DNA of 64,000 nucleotides from Cryobacterium sp. N22 (GTDB taxonomy: Bacteria; Actinomycetota; Actinomycetes; Actinomycetales; Microbacteriaceae), in the NCBI RefSeq assembly GCF_002929555.1, contig NZ_PJJP01000034.1:62001-126000 (forward strand), given 5' to 3'. The position numbers and the translations under genes were made by a program. The notes under the pieces were generated by a model. The model searched no databases, was not told where the DNA came from, and saw nothing but the letters and a program-made list of their open reading frames with translations. This document shows, piece after piece, positions 23,553 through 31,254 of the stretch. Position 1 is the first letter of the stretch, and every line of letters starts with the position of its first letter.

Positions 23553-26500
23553 ATGTCACCGAGCAGCTCCATTCGCGACTTCGCGCAGTACGTCGGGCGC
23601 TTTCATTGGCCGCTCAACGCGGCCGAACTCACCGATACGTCCCGGTGCCCGGCCTGCCTGACCGCGCTGCCGAGCCCGGTCTGCCCGTCCTGCGGGCTCG
23701 ACCTGCGCCATCCGGCCGCCCGCGAACTGCTCACCGCGTCGACGGATGCCGCCACCGCCCTCGAGCGGCGGGTGCAGCTGATCGGTCAGATCCGCTTCGA
23801 GGTCGCCGAGGCCCAGACGGCGCTGGCGGCCGAGAAGGTGGCGGCGCAACAGGCGGCGGCGCAAGCCGCCGAAGCCGAACGGCGGGTCGCGAGCGAGCGC
23901 GAGGCACAGGCCCACGCGCAGGTCCAAGCCCAGCAGGCCGCCGAGGCCGACGCGGCCCGGGCCGCGCAGGCTGCCGCCCAGCTTTCCGCACAGGCCACGG
24001 CCGAAACCCGGGCCGCGGCGCAGGTCACCGCGCAGTCGCCCATCAGCATCGCCTCCGCAGCGCCGGCCTCCCCTACCGTCGCCGCACCCGCCGCCGCAGC
24101 TGCCGAACCTGCCCGGTTCGCTCCTCCGATTCCTCCGTTCGCAACGCCCGACGCCGGTCGCCCGGCCGCTCACACGCCGCCGACACCGCCGAGCACGCCC
24201 GCCCCGGCAACGCCGACCGGCCCGGCCCCCCACAAGCGCTCGAGCGTGCAGGTCGTGCTGCTGCTCGTGGGCGTCACCCTCGTCTCGGTCGCGGCGATCG
24301 TCTTCCTCACCGTGGCCTTCGTCGTCGCCGGCCTGGCCGTTCGTTCGGCCATCGTGGGGCTCTTCACCCTGGCCATGCTGGCCACAGCGGGGCTGCTGCG
24401 GCGCAAGGGACTGGTCAGCACCGCGGAAGGCATCGGCGCCCTCGCCGTGGTGCTGGTGCTCCTGGACGCCTGGGCGTTGCGGCAGAACAACCTGTTCGGC
24501 CTCGGCGACGCCGACGGACTCCTCTTCTGGGGCGCGACGCTGACGGTGTGCACGGCACTGTTCCTGCTCTGGCACGCGGTGTCGTCGCTGCGGGTGGCCA
24601 GCGTGGCCGGATTCGCCGCGGCCGCACCGGCCGTGGGCCTGCTGGCCGCCGGGCTGGCGGCGGACGCCGAGCCGCTCACCCGGGTGTTCCTGGCCGCCCT
24701 GGGCGTCGCCACCGGCGCGCTCCTGCACAGATTCACCCGGCCGGGCACGGCCTCGTTCTGGCCCGCCGTGGACCGCGCCGCCGAGAGGATCGCCCTGCTC
24801 GCCCTGGCCGCTCTCGCCCTGGCGACCGCCACGGTGACCGCCGGATTCGTGGCTCCCGCCGAAACGGCCGTTCCGCTGCTCACCTTCGGCGCCGTGGCCG
24901 CCATCTCGCTCGCGCACGCCGTCGTCGCGTTGACCGGGCGCACACCGGATGCCCTCTACAGGGTTTTCGCTTACGCATCCGCGAGCCTGGCCACCTTGAC
25001 GGTGGTGTTCGGCATCGAGGTGTTCGTCTGGCGCACCGAGGACAACACCCTGCTCGTGACCGTTCCGTTGCTGGCCGCCACCGCTCTGGCGCTGAGCCTC
25101 GAACTGGCCTTGCGGCGGCGCGCGGCCGGCTCCGCCCGCATCGCCCTGCTCACTGCCACGCTCACCGCCGCGGCGTTCGTGGCCATGATCGGTGCGGTTG
25201 CACTGGCCACGGCCGCCGCACCGCTGGCGCTCGCCCTGCTCTCGGCGTTCGGCCCGTCGGGGGATCCGATTGTCTCGGTCAACGACATGAGCGTCTGGGC
25301 CCTGGCCACGCTGGCCGGCGTGGGCGTGCTGGTGGCCGGGTTCTGGCGGGCCGGTGCGGTGCTCGTCCCACGCCTGCGGATGCTCGCCTGGTTCGGTCTC
25401 GTCATGGTGCTGCTCGCCGTGCCGTTCACCGAGGCGCTCTGGCTGGTGCTGCCGCTGTACCTGCTGCTGGGCGCCGCCACCCTCACCGTGCTCCTGCTCG
25501 CCCGCGCCCGGCGTGTGCCCCTGGGCGGCTATCGCCCGATTCTGGTGACCTTCTTCATCTCCGCCGAGGCGCTCGGCTACGCCGTGAGCTGGGCCGGCAG
25601 CACCAGCTGGTGGCTCGGCACGCTGTCGGCGGTGCTGGCCGTGTTCCTCGCCCGCCTGCTGCTGCACCGCGAGTCCCAGGCCGGCGGCCGCGGGGTGCTG
25701 CTCTCCGGTGCGATTGTGCTCACCCTCATCGGCGCCGTCGCGGCGCCGGAGTCGCTCACCCTCGCCGCGCCGCCCACCACGGCCGTGCTCTGGCTGCTGG
25801 TGGTCCTCGCCGTGGCGCTGGTCACCGGTCTGCTCCAGCTGCTCCTGGCCCAGGGCCGGATCGGCGGTTTCACCGTCGTCGAACGCCGAGCAGCGTTCTG
25901 GACCCTGCTCGCCCCGACCCTGCTGGGCGTGGTGCTGCCCACCGGGCGCATCATCGACGGCCTGGGCGTTGCCGACCGGGCGACGCTCCCGCTGGGCGTG
26001 CCCGTCGCCGGAATCCTGGCCGCTGCGCTGATCGTGGCCGCGACGCTGCTCTGGACTCTGAGCCCCGGCAGCGACCTGCGTTGTGAACGGTTCGCCGGCG
26101 CGCTCCTCGTGGCCCCGGCCGTGCTCGCACTCACCGTGAACCTCATCTCGATCACGGAGGCGCCCGCCACGGTGTCGGTGCTCGCCGCGCCGATCGCCGC
26201 CCTGGTCACGGTGGCGCTGGCCCTCGTGCTCCGCACCCTCGCCGGCACCCCCACCGACACGAACGGCGCCACGCCCGGCGCCACTACCAGTGGCAGGACC
26301 AGCGCCTGGGCGGATTCCTCGGCCGGTCTGGAGATCGGCGCCGCCGTGGTGCTCGCCTCGGTCTTCCTGCAGCCCGGACTCAGCGAGCTCGGCTGGCTGG
26401 TGCTGCTGCTCACCGCAGTGGCCCTGCTGCTCACCGCCATCGACGCCGACGGCCTGTTCGCCTCGACCTCCTGGCGCCGCCACGTCGGCTGGCTCTCGCT

Positions 26501-29500
26501 CGTCTCGGCCACCGGCGGCCTCTGGTGGGGCCTGGCCCGCGCCGGCACCACCCCGGTGGAGGCCTACGTGCTCCCCCTGGCCGGCCTACTGCTGCTCCTG
26601 GCCGCGCTGCTCTGGCGCTACGGCCGCGTCGACCGCGCCGTCACCGCGAGCCCGGGCGCCGCGTTGCTCACCCTGGCCGGCCTCTCGGTGGCCCTGCTCC
26701 CCCTGGCCCTCACTGCGCAGACCGGGTCGCCGGTGCGTCCGGTCGTCGTCGGCGCGGCATCCGCGGTGCTGCTCGTCGGCGCCACGCTGGTGCGCTGGAC
26801 GCCGCCGCGCTCGGCCTACCTGGCCGCGGCCGGGTTGGCCGGCGCTCTCGGGCTACTCAGCACGGGCGTCGCCCGCTCGCTGCGCGTGCTCGACTCCGTA
26901 GGCTCCACGGGGCCGCTCCTCGAGGCGTGGCTGCTGCCCACCGTGGGCATCACGGCGGTCGCGGCGTTCCTGCTGGTGCGCCACCCGGATGCCCGCACCC
27001 GCGTGGCCAGGGACCGCGCCGGTGTCGCGCTTTTGATCGTGGCCCTGGGCACCCTCACCGTGATGGAAACGGCCTCGCTCGACACCTCGAGCCTGGCGGC
27101 TGGGCGCGCCATGGCCCTCGTGGCCGTTCTTGCCGTGGGGCACGTGCTGGCGCTCTGGCGACCGCGTGTGCCGCTGGGCAGCATCGTGGCGTGGACCTGT
27201 GCCGGCCTGGCCGGTTTTGTTGCCGGGGCCGCGCTCGTCACCGCCGCGGTGGAGCCTTTCGAGCTCGTGACGGTGCCCGTCGGGCTCGCCCTGGTGGCCG
27301 GTCAGCTCGTCTCGGCCCGACCCCTGGCCACCAACGGCGTCCGGCCCGCCGGCACCGCGTGGGCGTGGACCGGTGCCGGGCTGGCGCTCGCGTTGCTGCC
27401 CAGCGCCCTCGTGGCGGCCTCGCCCGGTGCCTCGACCCTCAGCACCGCCGGCCTCACCGACGACGCCGTGCGCCAACTGCTCACCCTGGCCCTCGGCGGC
27501 CTGCTCGCCGTCGCGGGCGCCGTGCTGCTGGGCCGCCCCCGGTGGAGCCTGCTCGCCTGGCCCGGCCTGCTCGTGGGAGCCGCGGCCGTCGTGCTCACGG
27601 CGACCGGGCGCATCCTGTCGCTGCTTTCACCCGGCGCGGGCGTCGCCGACTGGCGCCTCGAGGCGTGGCTGCTGCCCGCGGCGCTGCTGCTGGTGGTCGC
27701 CGGCGGCATCATCATCATGAACACGCCGTTCACCGTCGCGTCTGCCCAGACGCTCACGGCGACCGGGCCCCGCACCGTGCGCCGGGGCTTCGGCTACGGT
27801 CTCGTCGGCCTGGCGCTGCTCGGCATCCTCGGTGCGGAAACCGCTTCGCTGCCGTACGGCCCGTACGCTGAGGGACGCGTGATTGCCCTGGTCGGGCTGT
27901 TCGCCGTGCTGCACGTGGCCCTGCGCCGGTTCGACCGGAGCCCCGCGGGCACCGTGCTCGCCTGGCTCAGCTGGGCCGCGGGCCTGATCGCCCTCCTGGC
28001 CGGCCTCGGGTTCGGGCTGCCCACCCCGCTCGAACTCACGACGGTGCCGCTGGGGCTCTCCCTGATTCTCGGGCAGCTCCTGGCCGCCGGGCTCCTCGGT
28101 CCGGCGCGAGACCCGGCGTCGGCCAGCGTTCCTGCTGCCGGCCAGCTTCTGCAGGTCTGGCTCGCCGCGGGCCTGGGTCTGGTGCTGCTGCCCAGCGCTG
28201 TCGAGGGCGCCCAGGGCGCGCTGCTGCGTCCGGTGCTGGTGCTCTGCGGTGGCGGCATTCTCCTGCTCGCCGGAGCCCTGCTGATCACCCGGGCGCGGTG
28301 GCTGATCGTGACCTGGCCCGGCGTTCTGGTCGGCGCCGTTGCCATTGCCGTCGCGGCCTCCGGGCGCATCCGTCCGCTGCTCGGCTCGCCCGCCGGCCCG
28401 GACGGACGGCTCGAGGCCTGGCTGCTGCCGGCCGCCCTGCTGCTCATCGGCGCGGGCTATGTCATCATCGCCCGCTCCTCGGCGTTGGGGCGGCCGGTTC
28501 CGGGCAGTGCCACAGGTGCTGCGGGGGCGACCGTGGACCCGGCCGGGTCGCGCCGCCTGCTCGGCTACGGCCTCGTCATCGTCGCGCTCGCCGGCATCCT
28601 GGGGGCCGAGACCGCCGCGTTGCCCTATGCGGCCTTCGCCGAGGGCCGGGTGATCGCCCTGATCGGGCTGTTCGCCGTGCTTCAGGTCGCCGTGCGCTGG
28701 TTCGACCGCAGCCGCGCGGGCGACCTGCTGGCCTGGCTACTCGTGGCGGCCGGCTTCCTGGTGCTGGTCGCCGGTCTCGGCCGGGACCTGCTCGACCCTG
28801 TCGAGCTGGGCACCGTGCCGCTGGGGCTCGCCCTGGTCGTCGGGCAGCTGATCGCGGCAGGGGTCATCGGCCGGGGGCCGACTGCCGCTACCCAGGCCCC
28901 CTCGGCCCGCCTGGTGCAGGCCGGTCTCGCCGTGGGCCTGGCCGTGGCGTTGCTGCCCAGCGCCGTCCTCGGCGCAGAGGGAACCCCGGTGCGTGCGGTG
29001 CTCACCCTGTCGATCGGCGGTGCCCTGGCCATCCTGGGCGCCCTGCACGTGCACCACCCACGCTGGACCCTGCTGGCCTGGCCGGCCTGCCTGGTGGGCA
29101 CGATCACCGTCCTGGTCACGGCCGCCCTGCGGATCCTCGCCCTCCCCGGAACGCCCGCCGGGCCCACCGGCCAGCTGGAGGCCTGGCTGCTGCCGGCCGC
29201 GGCCGTCCTGGTGGCCACCGGAACCTGCCTGGTCTGGGTTGCCCGCAGCTCGGATTCCGCCGATGCCTCCAGCCTGCCGCTCCGCGGCGGGTACGCCCTC
29301 GTCGTCGTGGCCTTGCTCGGCACGGTGCTCGCCGAAATGATCGCGCTGGGCTACTCGCCGTTGGCCACTGTGCGCGTGGTGCTGGTGGTCTGGGTCTTCG
29401 CGGCGGTGTTCCTTGCCGCGTTCTGGGGCGACCGCAGCCCCCTGGGCCGGCTCATCGCCTGGGTGGCCCTCGCCGGCGCCGCCGGGATGCTCGGTGCCGG

Positions 29501-29957
29501 CCTGATCCAGGACGTACCGGACCCCATCGAGATCGTCAGCGTGCCGCTGGCCCTGGCGCTCGTGGCCGCCGGGCTGGTGCACCTACGGCGGGTGCCCGCC
29601 GCGGGCAGCTGGCGTGCGCTTTCCCCGGGTCTGCTCCTACTGCTGGTGCCCTCGCTACTGCTCGACCTGAGTTTCAGCCCGATCTGGCGCGTGGTGGGAC
29701 TCGGCGTGGTCGCGATCGCGGTGCTGCTGCTCGGCACCGCGCGGCGGTTGCAGGCTCCGTTCGTGCTCGGCGCCGCGGTGCTGCTGGTGCACGCGCTCGC
29801 CCAGCTCTGGCCATGGATCGCCCTGCTCTACGTCTCGGTGCAGTGGTGGCTCTGGCTCGGCATCGGCGGCGTATTGCTGATCGTGCTCGCCGCACGCTAC
29901 GAGCAGCGCATCCAGAACTTCAAGACGGTGGCCCTCAGGATCTCCGCGCTGCGGTAG
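23553..29957 (+). CDS. Giant SCO7613-like membrane protein with four internal repeats
   Basis: A 2134-residue protein, among the longest in such genomes. Order: a zinc ribbon (C32, C35, C44, C47 in CPAC...CPSC), an Ala/Gln/Glu-rich coiled coil (about 70-160), a Pro/Ala linker to about 230, then dozens of hydrophobic helices. The second half has four repeats of about 250 residues, each marked by LEAWLLP near residues 1122, 1368, 1619 and 1874, and by EGRVIAL(V/I)GLFAVL in two of them. It resembles actinobacterial proteins named after SCO7613, of unknown role. AGGGGG is four bases before the ATG at 23553; a TTG one codon earlier is less likely. The zinc ribbon should be cytoplasmic. Confidence 0.85.
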   Translation: MSPSSSIRDFAQYVGRFHWPLNAAELTDTSRCPACLTALPSPVCPSCGLDLRHPAARELLTASTDAATALERRVQLIGQIRFEVAEAQTALAAEKVAAQQAAAQAAEAERRVASEREAQAHAQVQAQQAAEADAARAAQAAAQLSAQATAETRAAAQVTAQSPISIASAAPASPTVAAPAAAAAEPARFAPPIPPFATPDAGRPAAHTPPTPPSTPAPATPTGPAPHKRSSVQVVLLLVGVTLVSVAAIVFLTVAFVVAGLAVRSAIVGLFTLAMLATAGLLRRKGLVSTAEGIGALAVVLVLLDAWALRQNNLFGLGDADGLLFWGATLTVCTALFLLWHAVSSLRVASVAGFAAAAPAVGLLAAGLAADAEPLTRVFLAALGVATGALLHRFTRPGTASFWPAVDRAAERIALLALAALALATATVTAGFVAPAETAVPLLTFGAVAAISLAHAVVALTGRTPDALYRVFAYASASLATLTVVFGIEVFVWRTEDNTLLVTVPLLAATALALSLELALRRRAAGSARIALLTATLTAAAFVAMIGAVALATAAAPLALALLSAFGPSGDPIVSVNDMSVWALATLAGVGVLVAGFWRAGAVLVPRLRMLAWFGLVMVLLAVPFTEALWLVLPLYLLLGAATLTVLLLARARRVPLGGYRPILVTFFISAEALGYAVSWAGSTSWWLGTLSAVLAVFLARLLLHRESQAGGRGVLLSGAIVLTLIGAVAAPESLTLAAPPTTAVLWLLVVLAVALVTGLLQLLLAQGRIGGFTVVERRAAFWTLLAPTLLGVVLPTGRIIDGLGVADRATLPLGVPVAGILAAALIVAATLLWTLSPGSDLRCERFAGALLVAPAVLALTVNLISITEAPATVSVLAAPIAALVTVALALVLRTLAGTPTDTNGATPGATTSGRTSAWADSSAGLEIGAAVVLASVFLQPGLSELGWLVLLLTAVALLLTAIDADGLFASTSWRRHVGWLSLVSATGGLWWGLARAGTTPVEAYVLPLAGLLLLLAALLWRYGRVDRAVTASPGAALLTLAGLSVALLPLALTAQTGSPVRPVVVGAASAVLLVGATLVRWTPPRSAYLAAAGLAGALGLLSTGVARSLRVLDSVGSTGPLLEAWLLPTVGITAVAAFLLVRHPDARTRVARDRAGVALLIVALGTLTVMETASLDTSSLAAGRAMALVAVLAVGHVLALWRPRVPLGSIVAWTCAGLAGFVAGAALVTAAVEPFELVTVPVGLALVAGQLVSARPLATNGVRPAGTAWAWTGAGLALALLPSALVAASPGASTLSTAGLTDDAVRQLLTLALGGLLAVAGAVLLGRPRWSLLAWPGLLVGAAAVVLTATGRILSLLSPGAGVADWRLEAWLLPAALLLVVAGGIIIMNTPFTVASAQTLTATGPRTVRRGFGYGLVGLALLGILGAETASLPYGPYAEGRVIALVGLFAVLHVALRRFDRSPAGTVLAWLSWAAGLIALLAGLGFGLPTPLELTTVPLGLSLILGQLLAAGLLGPARDPASASVPAAGQLLQVWLAAGLGLVLLPSAVEGAQGALLRPVLVLCGGGILLLAGALLITRARWLIVTWPGVLVGAVAIAVAASGRIRPLLGSPAGPDGRLEAWLLPAALLLIGAGYVIIARSSALGRPVPGSATGAAGATVDPAGSRRLLGYGLVIVALAGILGAETAALPYAAFAEGRVIALIGLFAVLQVAVRWFDRSRAGDLLAWLLVAAGFLVLVAGLGRDLLDPVELGTVPLGLALVVGQLIAAGVIGRGPTAATQAPSARLVQAGLAVGLAVALLPSAVLGAEGTPVRAVLTLSIGGALAILGALHVHHPRWTLLAWPACLVGTITVLVTAALRILALPGTPAGPTGQLEAWLLPAAAVLVATGTCLVWVARSSDSADASSLPLRGGYALVVVALLGTVLAEMIALGYSPLATVRVVLVVWVFAAVFLAAFWGDRSPLGRLIAWVALAGAAGMLGAGLIQDVPDPIEIVSVPLALALVAAGLVHLRRVPAAGSWRALSPGLLLLLVPSLLLDLSFSPIWRVVGLGVVAIAVLLLGTARRLQAPFVLGAAVLLVHALAQLWPWIALLYVSVQWWLWLGIGGVLLIVLAARYEQRIQNFKTVALRISALR

Positions 29958-30126
29958 CCCGCCTCCCCCGGGCGCCCCGTGCCCAGTCCGCCGCCCCGGG
30001 CGCGGGGTGCGGGGTGCGGGGTGCATAACTCCTGAAGGAGGTGGCCATCGACCTCGTCGTCGCCTCGGGAAGGCCGGGAAGACGGGGCGGGATGGCCGGC
30101 GCCGTGCGTCGTGGAAACATGGGGAG

Positions 30127-30759
30127 GTGACCGAAACCGACGCCCCCGAGTACCTCACCACGGCCCGTCTGCGGCTGGCGCCTCTCGCCCCGGCCGATGT
30201 GGCCGAGGTACACGCCATCTACGCCGACCCGGCCACATGGCTGCACCTGCCGGCCGGCCGCCACACGACGCTCGCGCAGACCGAGCGGGTGGTCGACGAG
30301 AGCGAGCAGAGCTGGGCCGCATCCGGTCTGGGACGCTGGGCGATTCGGCTGCGGCACGACCTGCCCGGCACCGACCTGCCCGGCACTGCACTGCCGGCGG
30401 GGACCCTCATCGGGGTGGCCTCGGCGATGCTGATGGACTGCGGGGCGCGCAACTTCGGCTACCGGCTGACCCCGGCCAGCTGGGGAATCGGCCTGGCCAC
30501 CGAGGCCGCCACGGTGGCCCTCGCCGTGGCGCAGGCCTCGGCGTACCCGGTCACCGCCCGTGTCCTGGCCGCCAACCCGGCCTCGGTGCGGGTGCTCGAG
30601 CGCATCGGGCTCACCCGAGTGTGGCGCGGGCGGGGCGCGCCCGGCACGACACCCGCCGACGCGCCCGCACTACCCGACACCACCGCGCTCGAACGGCTTA
30701 TCTTCGCCGACCGCCCGCTCACGCCCGAGTTGCTGGCCGCGATCATCCGTCTCGGCTGA
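30127..30759 (+). CDS. GNAT N-acetyltransferase, RimJ/RimL type
   Basis: A 210-residue acetyl-CoA-dependent acetyltransferase. LTTARLRLAPLAPADVAEVHAIYAD is the usual start of the RimJ/RimL group, GYRLTPASWGIGLATEAATVAL the acetyl-CoA loop, and ARVLAANPASVRVLERIGL the C-terminal signature. Substrate unknown. Start GTG at 30127 is six bases after AAACAT and directly behind a GGGGAG that is too close to serve as a Shine-Dalgarno. It follows the giant membrane protein by 169 bp, a gap with a GCGGGGT triplication near 30000 and nothing else I can name. Confidence 0.85.
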   Translation: MTETDAPEYLTTARLRLAPLAPADVAEVHAIYADPATWLHLPAGRHTTLAQTERVVDESEQSWAASGLGRWAIRLRHDLPGTDLPGTALPAGTLIGVASAMLMDCGARNFGYRLTPASWGIGLATEAATVALAVAQASAYPVTARVLAANPASVRVLERIGLTRVWRGRGAPGTTPADAPALPDTTALERLIFADRPLTPELLAAIIRLG

Positions 30760-30770
30760 CCCGAGCGCCG

Positions 30771-30816
30771 GCGCCTGCGCCTGCGCCTGCGCCTGCGCCT
30801 GCGCCTGCGCCTGCGC
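30771..30816. repeat. GCGCCT hexamer tandem repeat, seven copies
   Basis: GCGCCT is repeated seven times without error, followed by GCGC. It starts 11 bp after the acetyltransferase stop and runs into the hairpin element. A perfect short repeat of this kind is expected to vary in copy number. Confidence 0.95.
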
Positions 30817-30897
30817 TAAAGGCGGAGAATTTCCTGCTCCATCGGCGTGTTGTGGCAGCCGGCACGGCGAGTCCCGAATTTCTCCGCCTTCACGTAC
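30817..30897. repeat. Dispersed hairpin element, copy 2
   Basis: TAAAGGCGGAGAATTTC at the left pairs with GAATTTCTCCGCCTT at the right. The right arm TCCCGAATTTCTCCGCCTT (30872-30890) is identical to 13182-13200, and both copies are followed by a CGTACT. Like copy 1 it lies between two convergent genes (acetyltransferase and SHOCT protein). Confidence 0.8.
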
Positions 30898-30921
30898 TAG
30901 CTCGGCCGCGCCGGCACCCGA

Positions 30922-31158
30922 TCAGGGCTGCTCGCCGAGGTCGGTGACCTGTTGCCGGTACTGCTCGGCCGTGAGCTCGCCGCGGGCATAGCGCTCGTCG
31001 AGGATGCGCCGGGCGTCGGTGGTGCGCGGGCCCACCGGGCTGGGCGAGTCGTTGCGGAACACCCGCACGGTCCACACGATGAGCACCACCGTCGCTCCCA
31101 ACGACAGCAGCCCGTAGATCCAGAGCCAGACCGGGTTCATTCCGTATCCCCACATCAT
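30922..31158 (-). CDS. Small membrane protein with SHOCT domain
   Basis: A 78-residue protein with one N-terminal membrane helix (NPVWLWIYGLLSLGATVVLIVW) and a C-terminal SHOCT motif (DARRILDERYARGELTAEQY), a short oligomerisation module often at the end of membrane proteins. The ATG at 31158 follows AAAGGG by seven bases; a GTG one codon earlier is possible. It is divergent from the copper ATPase gene with 96 bp between starts, and small SHOCT proteins are frequent beside copper-export genes, so a shared response to copper is plausible. Confidence 0.82.
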   Translation of the reverse strand: MMWGYGMNPVWLWIYGLLSLGATVVLIVWTVRVFRNDSPSPVGPRTTDARRILDERYARGELTAEQYRQQVTDLGEQP

Positions 31159-31219
31159 CACGGGTCCCTTTCCTCCGACAAGCGCGGGTGGTCGTGCTCC
31201 CACGGTAGCCTCGTTTTCC

Positions 31220-31248
31220 TTGTCAGGTACCCCTAGGGGGTATATGTT
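31220..31248 (+). promoter_or_regulatory. copB promoter with CsoR-like operator in the spacer
   Basis: TTGTCA (31220-31225), exactly 17 bp, TATGTT (31243-31248). The spacer contains TACCCCTAGGGGGTA (31228-31242), a G/C-tract palindrome of the kind bound by copper-sensing CsoR repressors. The ATG at 31255 comes six bases after the -10 box. No csoR gene is in the window. Confidence 0.75.
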
Positions 31249-31254
31249 GTGGGT

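Noticed and set aside
23556..26483. 975-codon open frame opposite the giant membrane protein
   Set aside because: Low-complexity Gly/Gln/Arg/His sequence produced by the complementary strand of Ala/Leu-rich codons.
29985..30060. Small gene or RNA between the giant membrane protein and the acetyltransferase
   Set aside because: Only a GCGGGGT triplication and a CTCCTGAAGGAG stem are seen; no start with ribosome site and no coding pattern.
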